A stretch of DNA of 64,000 nt from Canna indica. Its lineage: Eukaryota; Streptophyta; Magnoliopsida; Zingiberales; Cannaceae. Positions 49,572-63,989 of this stretch are shown here, piece after piece. The notes below the pieces were generated by a model. That model saw only the letters and a program-made list of their open reading frames with translations. It did not search any database and was not told where the DNA came from. Every line of letters begins with the position of its first letter. The stretch's first letter is position 1. Position numbers and translations under genes: made by a program. The DNA is taken from contig CP136898.1 in NCBI GenBank assembly GCA_034359265.1, positions 55,479,501-55,543,500 on the forward strand. Reading direction: 5' to 3'.

Positions 49572-52163
49572 AACTTCAGGGTATCGGCTAGAAACGCCCA
49601 GCAATCTGAGTCCCGAGCGACTCCAGAATATTCACTGTGATGGGAGAAGTTGTTAATCTAGTTAGTTATGACAAACAAATGCAAAGAATTGCACGCTTTT
49701 TGGAATAGAATCTTCAACGAAGCCGACTGATTGAACTTTAGGGTATCGGCTAGAAACGCCCAGCAATCTGAGTCCCGAGCGACTCCAGAACATTCAATGT
49801 GATTGGAGAAGTTGTTAATCGAGTTATTTATGACAAACTAATGCAAATAATTGCACGCTTTTTGGAATAGAATCTTCAACGAAGCCGACTGATTGAACTT
49901 CAGGGTATCGGCTAGAAACGCCCAGCAATCTAAGTCGCGAGCGACTCCAGAACATTCACTGTGATGGGAGAAGTTGTTAATCGAGTTATTTATGACAAAC
50001 TAATGCAAAGAATTGTACGCTTTTTGGAATAGAATCTTCAACGAAGCCGACTGATTGAATTTCAGGGTATCGGCTAGAAACGCCCAGCAATCTGAGTCCC
50101 GAGCGACTCCAGAACATTCACTGTGATGAGAGAAGTTGTTAATATAGTTAGTTATGACAAACTAATGCAAAGAATTGCACGCTTTTTGAAATAGAATCTT
50201 CAACGAAGCCGACTGATTGAACTTTAGGGTATCGGCTAGAAACGCCCAGCAATCTGAGTCGCGAGCGACTGTAGAACATTCACTGTGATGGGAGAAGTTG
50301 TTAATCGAGTTATTTATGACAAACTAATGCAAAGAATTGCACGCTTTTTGGAATAGAATCTTCAACGAAGTCGACTGATTGAACTTCAGGGTATCGGCTA
50401 GAAACGCCCAGCAATCTGAGTCCCGAGCGACTCCAGAACATTCACTGTGATGGGAGAAGTTGTTAATCTAGTTAGTTATGACAAACTAATGCAAAGAATT
50501 GCACGCTTTTTGGAATAGAATCTTCAACGAAGCCGACTGATTGAACTTTAGGGTATCGGCTAGAAACGCCCAGCAATCTGAGTCGCGAGCGACTCCAGAA
50601 CATTCACTGTGATGGGAGAAGTTGTTAATCGAGTTATTTATGACAAACTAATGCAAAGAATTGCACGCTTTTTGGAATAGAATCTTCAACGAAGCCGACT
50701 GATTGAACTTCATGGTATCTGCTAGAAACGCCCAGCAATCTGAGTCGCGAGCGACTCCAGAAAATTCACTGTGATGGGAGAAGTTGTTAATCGAGTTATT
50801 TATGACAAACTAATGCAAAGAATTGCACACTTTTTGGAATAGAATCTTCAACGAAGCCGACAGATTGAACTTCACGGTATCGACTAGAAATGCCCAGCAA
50901 TCTGATTCCCGAGCGACTCCAGAACATTCACTGTGATGGGAGAAGTTGTTATTCGAGTTATTTATGACAAACTAATGCAAAGAATTGCACGCTTTTTGGA
51001 ATAGAATCTTCAACGAAGCCGACTGATTGAACTTCAGGGTATCGGCTAGAAACGCCCAGCAATCTGAGTCGCGAGTGACTCCAGAACATTCACTGTGATG
51101 GGAGAAGTTGTTAATCGAGTTATCTATGACAAACTAATGCAAAGAATTGCACGCTTTTTGGAATAGAATCTTCAACGAAGCCGACAGATTGAACTTCACG
51201 GTATCGGCTAGAAATGCCCAGTAATCTGAGTCCCGAGCGACTCCAGAACATTCACTGTGATGGGAGAAGTTGTTATTCGAGTTATTTATGACAAACTAAT
51301 GCAAAGAATTGCACGCTTTTTGGAATAGAATCTTCAACGAAGCCGACTGATTGAACTTCAGGGTATCGGCTAGAAACGCCCAGCAATCTGAGTCGCGAGT
51401 GACTCCAGAACATTCACTGTGATGGGAGAAGTTGTTAATCGAGTTATCTATGACAAACTAATGCAAAGAATTGCACGCTTTTTGGAATAGAATCTTCAAC
51501 GAAGCCGACAGATTGAACTTCACGGTATCGGCTAGAAATGCCCAGTAATCTGAGTCCCGAGCGACTCCAGAACATTCACTGTGATGGGAGAAGTTGTTAT
51601 TCGAGTTATTTATGACAAACTAATGCAAAGAATTGCACGCTTTTTGGAATAGAATCTTCAACGAAGCCGACTGATTGAACTTCAGGGTATCGGCTAGAAA
51701 CGCCCAGCAATCTGAGTCGCGAGTGACTCCAGAACATTCACTGTGATGGGAGAAGTTGTTAATCGAGTTATCTATGACAAACTAATGCAAAGAATTGCAC
51801 GCTTTTTGGAATAGAATCTTCAACGAAGCCGACAGATTGAACTTCACGGTGTCGGCTAGAAATGCCCAGTAATCTGAGTCCCGAGCGACTCCAGAACATT
51901 CACTGTGATGGGAGAAGTTGTTATTCGAGTTATTTATGACAAACTAATGCAAAGAATTGCACGCTTTTTGGAATAGAATTTTCAACGAAGCCGACTGATT
52001 GAACTTCAGGGTATCGGCTTGAAACGCCCAGCAATCTGAGTCCCGAGCGACTCTAGAACATTCAATGTGATGGGAGAAGTTGTTAATCGAGTTATTTATG
52101 ACAAACTAATGCAAAGAATTGCACGCTTTTTGGAATAGAATCTTCAACGAAGCCGACTGATTG
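49572..52163 (+). repeat. 16-mer HOR, copy 2
   Basis: Order E-D-T'-U'-V'-W'-Y-O-P-Q-R-Q-R-Q-R-S. Directly adjacent to copy 3 and differing from it at about three bases by eye. S here has gactctag and gaagccg. Confidence 0.88.
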
Positions 52164-54755
52164 AACTTCAGGGTATCGGCTAGAAACGCCCAGCAATCTG
52201 AGTCCCGAGCGACTCCAGAATATTCACTGTGATGGGAGAAGTTGTTAATCTAGTTAGTTATGACAAACAAATGCAAAGAATTGCACGCTTTTTGGAATAG
52301 AATCTTCAACGAAGCCGACTGATTGAACTTTAGGGTATCGGCTAGAAACGCCCAGCAATCTGAGTCCCGAGCGACTCCAGAACATTCAATGTGATTGGAG
52401 AAGTTGTTAATCGAGTTATTTATGACAAACTAATGCAAATAATTGCACGCTTTTTGGAATAGAATCTTCAACGAAGCCGACTGATTGAACTTCAGGGTAT
52501 CGGCTAGAAACGCCCAGCAATCTAAGTCGCGAGCGACTCCAGAACATTCACTGTGATGGGAGAAGTTGTTAATCGAGTTATTTATGACAAACTAATGCAA
52601 AGAATTGTACGCTTTTTGGAATAGAATCTTCAACGAAGCCGACTGATTGAATTTCAGGGTATCGGCTAGAAACGCCCAGCAATCTGAGTCCCGAGCGACT
52701 CCAGAACATTCACTGTGATGAGAGAAGTTGTTAATATAGTTAGTTATGACAAACTAATGCAAAGAATTGCACGCTTTTTGAAATAGAATCTTCAACGAAG
52801 CCGACTGATTGAACTTTAGGGTATCGGCTAGAAACGCCCAGCAATCTGAGTCGCGAGCGACTGTAGAACATTCACTGTGATGGGAGAAGTTGTTAATCGA
52901 GTTATTTATGACAAACTAATGCAAAGAATTGCACGCTTTTTGGAATAGAATCTTCAACGAAGTCGACTGATTGAACTTCAGGGTATCGGCTAGAAACGCC
53001 CAGCAATCTGAGTCCCGAGCGACTCCAGAACATTCACTGTGATGGGAGAAGTTGTTAATCTAGTTAGTTATGACAAACTAATGCAAAGAATTGCACGCTT
53101 TTTGGAATAGAATCTTCAACGAAGCCGACTGATTGAACTTTAGGGTATCGGCTAGAAACGCCCAGCAATCTGAGTCGCGAGCGACTCCAGAACATTCACT
53201 GTGATGGGAGAAGTTGTTAATCGAGTTATTTATGACAAACTAATGCAAAGAATTGCACGCTTTTTGGAATAGAATCTTCAACGAAGCCGACTGATTGAAC
53301 TTCATGGTATCTGCTAGAAACGCCCAGCAATCTGAGTCGCGAGCGACTCCAGAAAATTCACTGTGATGGGAGAAGTTGTTAATCGAGTTATTTATGACAA
53401 ACTAATGCAAAGAATTGCACACTTTTTGGAATAGAATCTTCAACGAAGCCGACAGATTGAACTTCACGGTATCGACTAGAAATGCCCAGCAATCTGATTC
53501 CCGAGCGACTCCAGAACATTCACTGTGATGGGAGAAGTTGTTATTCGAGTTATTTATGACAAACTAATGCAAAGAATTGCACGCTTTTTGGAATAGAATC
53601 TTCAACGAAGCCGACTGATTGAACTTCAGGGTATCGGCTAGAAACGCCCAGCAATCTGAGTCGCGAGTGACTCCAGAACATTCACTGTGATGGGAGAAGT
53701 TGTTAATCGAGTTATCTATGACAAACTAATGCAAAGAATTGCACGCTTTTTGGAATAGAATCTTCAACGAAGCCGACAGATTGAACTTCACGGTATCGGC
53801 TAGAAATGCCCAGTAATCTGAGTCCCGAGCGACTCCAGAACATTCACTGTGATGGGAGAAGTTGTTATTCGAGTTATTTATGACAAACTAATGCAAAGAA
53901 TTGCACGCTTTTTGGAATAGAATCTTCAACGAAGCCGACTGATTGAACTTCAGGGTATCGGCTAGAAACGCCCAGCAATCTGAGTCGCGAGTGACTCCAG
54001 AACATTCACTGTGATGGGAGAAGTTGTTAATCGAGTTATCTATGACAAACTAATGCAAAGAATTGCACGCTTTTTGGAATAGAATCTTCAACGAAGCCGA
54101 CAGATTGAACTTCACGGTATCGGCTAGAAATGCCCAGTAATCTGAGTCCCGAGCGACTCCAGAACATTCACTGTGATGGGAGAAGTTGTTATTCGAGTTA
54201 TTTATGACAAACTAATGCAAAGAATTGCACGCTTTTTGGAATAGAATCTTCAACGAAGCCGACTGATTGAACTTCAGGGTATCGGCTAGAAACGCCCAGC
54301 AATCTGAGTCGCGAGTGACTCCAGAACATTCACTGTGATGGGAGAAGTTGTTAATCGAGTTATCTATGACAAACTAATGCAAAGAATTGCACGCTTTTTG
54401 GAATAGAATCTTCAACGAAGCCGACAGATTGAACTTCACGGTGTCGGCTAGAAATGCCCAGTAATCTGAGTCCCGAGCGAATCCAGAACATTCACTGTGA
54501 TGGGAGAAGTTGTTATTCGAGTTATTTATGACAAACTAATGCAAAGAATTGCACGCTTTTTGGAATAGAATTTTCAACGAAGCCGACTGATTGAACTTCA
54601 GGGTATCGGCTTGAAACGCCCAGCAATCTGAGTCCCGAGCGACTCCAGAACATTCAATGTGATGGGAGAAGTTGTTAATCGAGTTATTTATGACAAACTA
54701 ATGCAAAGAATTGCACGCTTTTTGGAATAGAATCTTCAACGAAGCGGACTGATTG
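52164..54755 (+). repeat. 16-mer HOR, copy 3
   Basis: Collinear with copy 2. The last R has gcgaatcc at about 54479. S has gactccag and gaagcgg. Confidence 0.88.
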
Positions 54756-56861
54756 AACTTCAAGGTATCGGCTAGAAACGCCCAGCAATCTGAGTCGCGA
54801 GCGACTCTAGAACATTCACTGTGATGGGAGAAGTTGTTAACCCAGTTAGTTTTGACAAACTAATGCAAAGAATTGCACGCTTTTTGGAATAGAATCTTCA
54901 ACGAAGCCGACTGATTGAACTTCAGGGTATCGGCTAGAAACGCCCAGCAATCTGAGTCCCGAGCGACTCCAGAACATTCAATGTGATGGGAGAAGTTGTT
55001 AATCGAGTTATTTATGACAAACTAATGCAAAGAATTGCACGCTTTTTGGAATAGAATCTTCAACGAAGCGGACTGATTGAACTTCAAGGTATCGGCTAGA
55101 AACGCCCAGCAATCTGAGTCGCGAGTGACTCTAGAACATTCACTGTGATGGGAGAAGTTGTTAACCCAGTTAGTTTTGACAAACTAATGCAAAGAATTGC
55201 ACGCTTTTTGGAATAGAATCTTCAACGAAGCCGACTGATTGAACTTCAGGGTATCGGCTAGAAACGCCCAGCAATCTGAGTCGCGAGTGACTCCAGAACA
55301 TTCACTGTGATGGGAGAAGTTGTTAATCGAGTTATCTATGACAAACTAATGCAAAGAATTGCACGCTTTTTGGAATAGAATCTTCAACGAAGCCGACAGA
55401 TTGAACTTCACGGTATCGGCTAGAAATGCCCAGTAATCTGAGTCCCGAGCGACTCCAGAACATTCACTGTGATGGGAGAAGTTGTTATTCGAGTTATTTA
55501 TGATAAACTAATGCAAAGAATTGCACGCTTTTTGGAATAGAATTTTCAACGAAGCCGACTGATTGAACTTCAGGGTATCGGCTTGAAACGCCCAGCAATC
55601 TGAGTCCCGAGCGACTCCAGAACATTCAATGTGATGGGAGAAGTTGTTAATCGAGTTATTTATGACAAACTAATGCAAAGAATTGCACGCTTTTTGGAAT
55701 AGAATCTTCAACGAAGCGGACTGATTGAACTTCAAGGTATCGGCTAGAAACGCCCAGCAATCTGAGTCGCGAGTGACTCTAGAACATTCACTGTGATGGG
55801 AGAAGTTGTTAACCCAGTTAGTTTTGACAAACTAATGCAAAGAATTGCACGCTTTTTGGAATAGAATCTTCAACGAAGCCGACTGATTGAACTTCAGGGT
55901 ATCGGCTAGAAACGCCCAGCAATATGAGTCCCGAGCGACTCCAGAATATTCACTGTGATGGGAGAAGTTGTTAATCTAGTTAGTTATGACAAACAAATGC
56001 AAAGAATTGCACGCTTTTTGGAATAGAATCTTCAACGAAGCCGACTGATTGAACTTTAGGGTATCGGCTAGAAACGCCCAGCAATCTGAGTCCCGAGCGA
56101 CTCCAGAACATTCAATGTGATTGGAGAAGTTGTTAATCGAGTTATTTATGACAAACTAATACAAATAATTGCACGCTTTTTGGAATAGAATCTTCAACGA
56201 AGCCGACTGATTGAACTTCAGGGTATCGGCTAGAAACGCCCAGCAATCTGAGTCGCGAGCGACTCCAGAACATTCACTGTGATGGGAGAAGTTGTTAATC
56301 GAGTTATTTATGACAAACTAATGCAAAGAATTGTACGCTTTTTGGAATAGAATCTTCAACGAAGCCGACTGATTGAATTTCAGGGTATCGGCTAGAAACG
56401 CCCAGCAATCTGAGTCCCGAGCGACTCCAGAACATTCACTGTGATGAGAGAAGTTGTTAATATAGTTAGTTATGACAAACTAATGCAAAGAATTGCACGT
56501 TTTTTGGAATAGAATCTTCAACGAAGCCGACTGATTGAACTTTAGGGTATCGGCTAGAAACGCCCAGCAATCTGAGTCGCGAGCGACTGTAGAACATTCA
56601 CTGTGATGGGAGAAGTTGTTAATCGAGTTATTTATGACAAACTAATGCAAAGAATTGCACGCTTTTTGGAATAGAATCTTCAACGAAGCGGACTGATTGA
56701 ACTTCAAGGTATCGGCTAGAAACGCCCAGCAATCTGAGTCGCGAGCGACTCTAGAACATTCACTGTGATGGGAGAAGTTGTTAACCCAGTTAGTTTTGAC
56801 AAACTAATGCAAAGAATTGCACGCTTTTTGGAATAGAATCTTCAACGAAGCCGACTGATTG
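54756..56861 (+). repeat. 13-monomer segment between 16-mers
   Basis: Order B'-S'-B''-Q-R-S-B''-E-D-T'-U'-V'-B'. E has aatatgag, D has aatacaaat and U' has cacgttttttgg. The segment resembles 59454-60911 with an extra Q-R-S-B'' inserted. Confidence 0.81.
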
Positions 56862-59453
56862 AACTTCAGGGTATCGGCTAGAAACGCCCAGCAATCTGAG
56901 TCCCGAGCGACTCCAGAATATTCACTGTGATGGGAGAAGTTGTTAATCTAGTTAGTTATGACAAACAAATGCAAAGAATTGCACGCTTTTTGGAATAGAA
57001 TCTTCAACGAAGCCGACTGATTGAACTTTAGGGTATCGGCTAGAAACGCCCAGCAATCTGAGTCCCGAGCGACTCCAGAACATTCAATGTGATTGGAGAA
57101 GTTGTTAATCGAGTTATTTATGACAAACTAATGCAAATAATTGCACGCTTTTTGGAATAGAATCTTCAACGAAGCCGACTGATTGAACTTCAGGGTATCG
57201 GCTAGAAACGCCCAGCAATCTAAGTCGCGAGCGACTCCAGAACATTCACTGTGATGGGAGAAGTTGTTAATCGAGTTATTTATGACAAACTAATGCAAAG
57301 AATTGTACGCTTTTTGGAATAGAATCTTCAACGAAGCCGACTGATTGAATTTCAGGGTATCGGCTAGAAACGCCCAGCAATCTGAGTCCCGAGCGACTCC
57401 AGAACATTCACTGTGATGAGAGAAGTTGTTAATATAGTTAGTTATGACAAACTAATGCAAAGAATTGCACGCTTTTTGAAATAGAATCTTCAACGAAGCC
57501 GACTGATTGAACTTTAGGGTATCGGCTAGAAACGCCCAGCAATCTGAGTCGCGAGCGACTGTAGAACATTCACTGTGATGGGAGAAGTTGTTAATCGAGT
57601 TATTTATGACAAACTAATGCAAAGAATTGCACGCTTTTTGGAATAGAATCTTCAACGAAGTCGACTGATTGAACTTCAGGGTATCGGCTAGAAACGCCCA
57701 GCAATCTGAGTCCCGAGCGACTCCAGAACATTCACTGTGATGGGAGAAGTTGTTAATCTAGTTAGTTATGACAAACTAATGCAAAGAATTGCACGCTTTT
57801 TGGAATAGAATCTTCAACGAAGCCGACTGATTGAACTTTAGGGTATCGGCTAGAAACGCCCAGCAATCTGTGTCGCGAGCGACTCCAGAACATTCACTGT
57901 GATGGGAGAAGTTGTTAATCGAGTTATTTATGACAAACTAATGCAAAGAATTGCACGCTTTTTGGAATAGAATCTTCAACGAAGCCGACTGATTGAACTT
58001 CATGGTATCTGCTAGAAACGCCCAGCAATCTGAGTCGCGAGCGACTCCAGAAAATTCACTGTGATGGGAGAAGTTGTTAATCGAGTTATTTATGACAAAC
58101 TAATGCAAAGAATTGCACACTTTTTGGAATAGAATCTTCAACGAAGCCGACAGATTGAACTTCACGGTATCGACTAGAAATGCCCAGCAATCTGATTCCC
58201 GAGCGACTCCAGAACATTCACTGTGATGGGAGAAGTTGTTATTCGAGTTATTTATGACAAACTAATGCAAAGAATTGCACGCTTTTTGGAATAGAATCTT
58301 CAACGAAGCCGACTGATTGAACTTCAGGGTATCGGCTAGAAACGCCCAGCAATCTGAGTCGCGAGTGACTCCAGAACATTCACTGTGATGGGAGAAGTTG
58401 TTAATCGAGTTATCTATGACAAACTAATGCAAAGAATTGCACGCTTTTTGGAATAGAATCTTCAACGAAGCCGACAGATTGAACTTCACGGTATCGGCTA
58501 GAAATGCCCAGTAATCTGAGTCCCGAGCGACTCCAGAACATTCACTGTGATGGGAGAAGTTGTTATTCGAGTTATTTATGACAAACTAATGCAAAGAATT
58601 GCACGCTTTTTGGAATAGAATCTTCAACGAAGCCGACTGATTGAACTTCAGGGTATCGGCTAGAAACGCCCAGCAATCTGAGTCGCGAGTGACTCCAGAA
58701 CATTCACTGTGATGGGAGAAGTTGTTAATCGAGTTATCTATGACAAACTAATGCAAAGAATTGCACGCTTTTTGGAATAGAATCTTCAACGAAGCCGACA
58801 GATTGAACTTCACGGTATCGGCTAGAAATGCCCAGTAATCTGAGTCCCGAGCGACTCCAGAACATTCACTGTGATGGGAGAAGTTGTTATTCGAGTTATT
58901 TATGACAAACTAATGCAAAGAATTGCACGCTTTTTGGAATAGAATCTTCAACGAAGCCGACTGATTGAACTTCAGGGTATCGGCTAGAAACGCCCAGCAA
59001 TCTGAGTCGCGAGTGACTCCAGAACATTCACTGTGATGGGAGAAGTTGTTAATCGAGTTATCTATGACAAACTAATGCAAAGAATTGCACGCTTTTTGGA
59101 ATAGAATCTTCAACGAAGCCGACAGATTGAACTTCACGGTGTCGGCTAGAAATGCCCAGTAATCTGAGTCCCGAGCGACTCCAGAACATTCACTGTGATG
59201 GGAGAAGTTGTTATTCGAGTTATTTATGACAAACTAATGCAAAGAATTGCACGCTTTTTGGAATAGAATTTTCAACGAAGCCGACTGATTGAACTTCAGG
59301 GTATCGGCTTGAAACGCCCAGCAATCTGAGTCCCGAGCGACTCCAGAACATTCAATGTGATGGGAGAAGTTGTTAATCGAGTTATTTATGACAAACTAAT
59401 GCAAAGAATTGCACGCTTTTTGGAATAGAATCTTCAACGAAGCGGACTGATTG
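56862..59453 (+). repeat. 16-mer HOR, copy 4
   Basis: Order E-D-T'-U'-V'-W'-Y-O-P-Q-R-Q-R-Q-R-S. Y has ctgtgtcg at about 57868. Confidence 0.87.
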
Positions 59454-60911
59454 AACTTCAAGGTATCGACTAGAAACGCCCAGCAATCTGAGTCGCGAGC
59501 GACTCTAGAACATTCACTGTGATGGGAGAAATTGTTAACCCAGTTAGTTTTGACAAACTAATGCAAAGAATTGCACGCTTTTTGGAATAGAATCTTCAAC
59601 GAAGCCGACTGATTGAACTTCAGGGTATCGGCTAGAAACGCCCAGCAATCTGAGTCCCGAGCGACTCCAGAACATTCAATGTGATGGGAGAAGTTGTTAA
59701 TCGAGTTATTTATGACAAACTAATGCAAAGAATTGCACGCTTTTTGGAATAGAATCTTCAACGAAGCGGACTGATTGAACTTCAAGGTATCGGCTAGAAA
59801 CGCCCAGCAATCTGAGTCGCGAGTGACTCTAGAACATTCACTGTGATGGGAGAAGTTGTTAACCCAGTTAGTTTTGACAAACTAATGCAAAGAATTGCAC
59901 GCTTTTTGGAATAGAATCTTCAACGAAGCCGACTGATTGAACTTCAGGGTATCGGCTAGAAACGCCCAGCAATATGAGTCCCGAGCGACTCCAGAATATT
60001 CACTGTGATGGGAGAAGTTGTTAATCTAGTTAGTTATGACAAACAAATGCAAAGAATTGCACGCTTTTTGGAATAGAATCTTCAACGAAGCCGACTGATT
60101 GAACTTTAGGGTATCGGCTAGAAACGCCCAGCAATCTGAGTCCCGAGCGACTCCAGAACATTCAATGTGATTGGAGAAGTTGTTAATCGAGTTATTTATG
60201 ACAAACTAATGCAAATAATTGCACGCTTTTTGGAATAGAATCTTCAACGAAGCCGACTGATTGAACTTCAGGGTATCGGCTAGAAACGCCCAGCAATCTG
60301 AGTCGCGAGCGACTCCAGAACATTCACTGTGATGGGAGAAGTTGTTAATCGAGTTATTTATGACAAACTAATGCAAAGAATTGTACGATTTTTGGAATAG
60401 AATCTTCAACGAAGCCGACTGATTGAATTTCAGGGTATCGGCTAGAAACGCCCAGCAATCTGAGTCCCGAGCGACTCCAGAACATTCACTGTGATGAGAG
60501 AAGTTGTTAATATAGTTAGTTATGACAAACTAATGCAAAGAATTGCACGCTTTTTGGAATAAAATCTTCAACGAAGCCGACTGATTGAACTTTAGGGTAT
60601 CGGCTAGAAACGCCCAGCAATCTGAGTCGCGAGCGACTGTAGAACATTCACTGTGATGGGAGAAGTTGTTAATCGAGTTATTTATGACAAACTAATGCAA
60701 AGAATTGCACGCTTTTTGGAATAGAATCTTCAACGAAGCGGACTGATTGAACTTCAAGGTATCGGCTAGAAACGCCCAGCAATCTGAGTCGCGAGCGACT
60801 CTAGAACATTCACTGTGATGGGAGAAGTTGTTAACCCAGTTAGTTTTGACAAACTAATGCAAAGAATTGCACGCTTTTTGGAATAGAATCTTCAACGAAG
60901 CCGACTGATTG
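59454..60911 (+). repeat. Nine-monomer segment between 16-mers
   Basis: Order B'-S'-B''-E-D-T'-U'-V'-B'. The first B' has tatcgactag and gagaaattg. T' has gtacgattttt and U' has aataaaatc. Confidence 0.81.
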
Positions 60912-62369
60912 AACTTCAGGGTATCGGCTAGAAACGCCCAGCAATCTGAGTCCCGAGCGACTCCAGAATATTCACTGTGATGGGAGAAGTTGTTAATCTA
61001 GTTAGTTATGACAAACAAATGCAAAGAATTGCACGCTTTTTGGAATAGAATCTTCAACGAAGCCGACTGATTGAACTTTAGGGTATCGGCTAGAAACGCC
61101 CAGCAATCTGAGTCCCGAGCGACTCCAGAACATTCAATGTGATTGGAGAAGTTGTTAATCGAGTTATTTATGACAAACTAATGCAAATAATTGCACGCTT
61201 TTTGGAATAGAATCTTCAACGAAGCCGACTGATTGAACTTCAGGGTATCGGCTAGAAACGCCCAGCAATCTGAGTCGCGAGCGACTCCAGAACATTCACT
61301 GTGATGGGAGAAGTTGTTAATCGAGTTATTTATGACAAACTAATGCAAAGAATTGTACGCTTTTTGGAATAGAATCTTCAACGAAGCCGACTGATTGAAT
61401 TTCAGGGTATCGGCTAGAAACGCCCAGCAATCTGAGTCCCGAGCGACTCCAGAACATTCACTGTGATGAGAGAAGTTGTTAATATAGTTAGTTATGACAA
61501 ACTAATGCAAAGAATTGCACGCTTTTTGAAATAGAATCTTCAACGAAGCCGACTGATTGAACTTTAGGGTATCGGCTAGAAACGCCCAGCAATCTGAGTC
61601 GCGAGCGACTGTAGAACATTCACTGTGATGGGAGAAGTTGTTAATCGAGTTATTTATGACAAACTAATGCAAAGAATTGCACGCTTTTTGGAATAGAATC
61701 TTCAACGAAGTCGACTGATTGAACTTCAGGGTATCGGCTAGAAACGCCCAGCAATCTGAGTCCCGAGCGACTCCAGAACATTCACTGTGATGGGAGAAGT
61801 TGTTAATCTAGTTAGTTATGACAAACTAATGCAAAGAATTGCACGCTTTTTGGAATAGAATCTTCAACGAAGCCGACTGATTGAACTTTAGGGTATCGGC
61901 TAGAAACGCCCAGCAATCAGAGTCGCGAGCGACTCCAGAACATTCACTGTGATGGGAGAAGTTGTTAATCGAGTTATTTATGACAAACTAATGCAAAGAA
62001 TTGCACGCTTTTTGGAATAGAATCTTCAACGAAGCCGACTGATTGAACTTCATGGTATCTGCTAGAAACGCCCAGCAATCTGAGTCGCGAGCGACTCCAG
62101 AAAATTCACTGTGATGGGACAAGTTGTTAATCGAGTTATTTATGACAAACTAATGCAAAGAATTGCACACTTTTTGGAATAGAATCTTCAACGAAGCCGA
62201 CAGATTGAACTTCACGGTATCGACTAGAAATGCCCAGCAATCTGATTCCCGAGCGACTCCAGAACATTCACTGTGATGGGAGAAGTTGTTAATCGAGTTA
62301 TTTATGACAAACTAATGCAAAGAATTGCACGCTTTTTGGAATAGAATCTTCAACGAAGCGGACTGATTG
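60912..62369 (+). repeat. 16-mer HOR, truncated copy
   Basis: Order E-D-T'-U'-V'-W'-Y-O-P, then B' instead of Q-R-Q-R-Q-R-S. P ends with aatcgag and gaagcgg, so its right half looks like S. This suggests recombination from P into S with loss of the Q/R run. Confidence 0.83.
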
Positions 62370-63989
62370 AACTTCAAGGTATCGGCTAGAAACGCCCAGC
62401 AATCTGAGTCGCGAGCGACTCTAGAACATTCACTGTGATGGGAGAAGTTGTTAACCCAGTTAGTTTTGACAAACTAATGCAAAGAATTGCACGCTTTTTG
62501 GAATAGAATCTTCAACGAAGCCGACTGATTGAACTTCAGGGTATCGGCTAGAAACGCCCAGCAATCTGAGTCCCGAGCGACTCCAGAACATTCAATGTGA
62601 TGGGAGAAGTTGTTAATCGAGTTATTTATGACAAACTAATGCAAAGAATTGCACGCTTTTTGGAATAGAATCTTCAACGAAGCGGACTGATTGAACTTCA
62701 AGGTATCGGCTAGAAACGCCCAGCAATCTGAGTCGCGAGTGACTCTAGAACATTCACTGTGATGGGAGAAGTTGTTAACCCAGTTAGTTTTGACAAACTA
62801 ATGCAAAGAATTGCACTCTTTTTGGAATAGAATCTTCAACGAAGCCGACTGATTGAACTTCAGGGTATCGGCTAGAAACGCCCAGCAATATGAGTCCCGA
62901 GCGACTCCAGAATATTCACTGTGATGGGAGAAGTTGTTAATCTAATTAGTTATGACAAACAAATACAAAGAATTGCACGCTTTTTGGAATAGAATCTTCA
63001 ACGAAGCCGACTGATTGAACTTTAGGGTATCGGCTAGAAACGCCCAGCAATCTGAGTCCCGAGCGACTCCAGAACATTCAATGTGATTGGAGAAGTTGTT
63101 AATCGAGTTATTTATGACAAACTAATGCAAATAATTGCACGCTTTTTGGAATAGAATCTTCAACGAAGCCGACTGATTGAACTTCAGGGTATCGGCTAGA
63201 AACGCCCAGCAATCTGAGTCGCGAGCGACTCCAGAACATTCACTGTGATGGGAGAAGTTGTTAATCGAGTTATTTATGACAAACTAATGCAAAGAATTGT
63301 ACGATTTTTGGAATAGAATCTTCAACGAAGCCGACTGATTGAACTTCAGGGTATCGGCTAGAAACGCCCAGCAATCTGAGTCGCGAGTGACTCCAGAACA
63401 TTCACTGTGATGGGAGAAGTTGTTAATCGAGTTATCTATGACAAACTAATGCAAAGAATTGCACGCTTTTTGGAATAGAATCTTCAACGAAGCCGACAGA
63501 TTGAACTTCACGGTATCGGCTAGAAATGCCCAGTAATCTGAGTCCCGAGCGACTCCAGAACATTCACTGTGATGGGAGAAGTTGTTATTCGAGTTATTTA
63601 TGATAAACTAATGCAAAGAATTGCACGCTTTTTGGAATAGAATTTTCAACGAAGCCGACTGATTGAACTTCAGGGTATCGGCTTGAAACGCCCAGCAATC
63701 TGAGTCCCGAGCGACTCCAGAACATTCAATGTGATGGGAGAAGTTGTTAATCGAGTTATTTATGACAAACTAATGCAAAGAATTGCACGCTTTTTGGAAT
63801 AGAATCTTCAACGAAGCGGACTGATTGAACTTCAAGGTATCGGCTAGAAACGCCCAGCAATCTGAGTCGCGAGTGACTCTAGAACATTCACTGTGATGGG
63901 AGAAGTTGTTAACCCAGTTAGTTTTGACAAACTAATGCAAAGAATTGCACGCTTTTTGGAATAGAATCTTCAACGAAGCCGACTGATTG
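62370..63989 (+). repeat. Ten-monomer segment at the window's right end
   Basis: Order B'-S'-B''-E-D-T'-Q-R-S-B''. Single-copy changes include gcactctttt (about 62815), ctaattag (about 62943) and aatacaaag (about 62963). R has tgataaac and aattttc. Confidence 0.8.
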
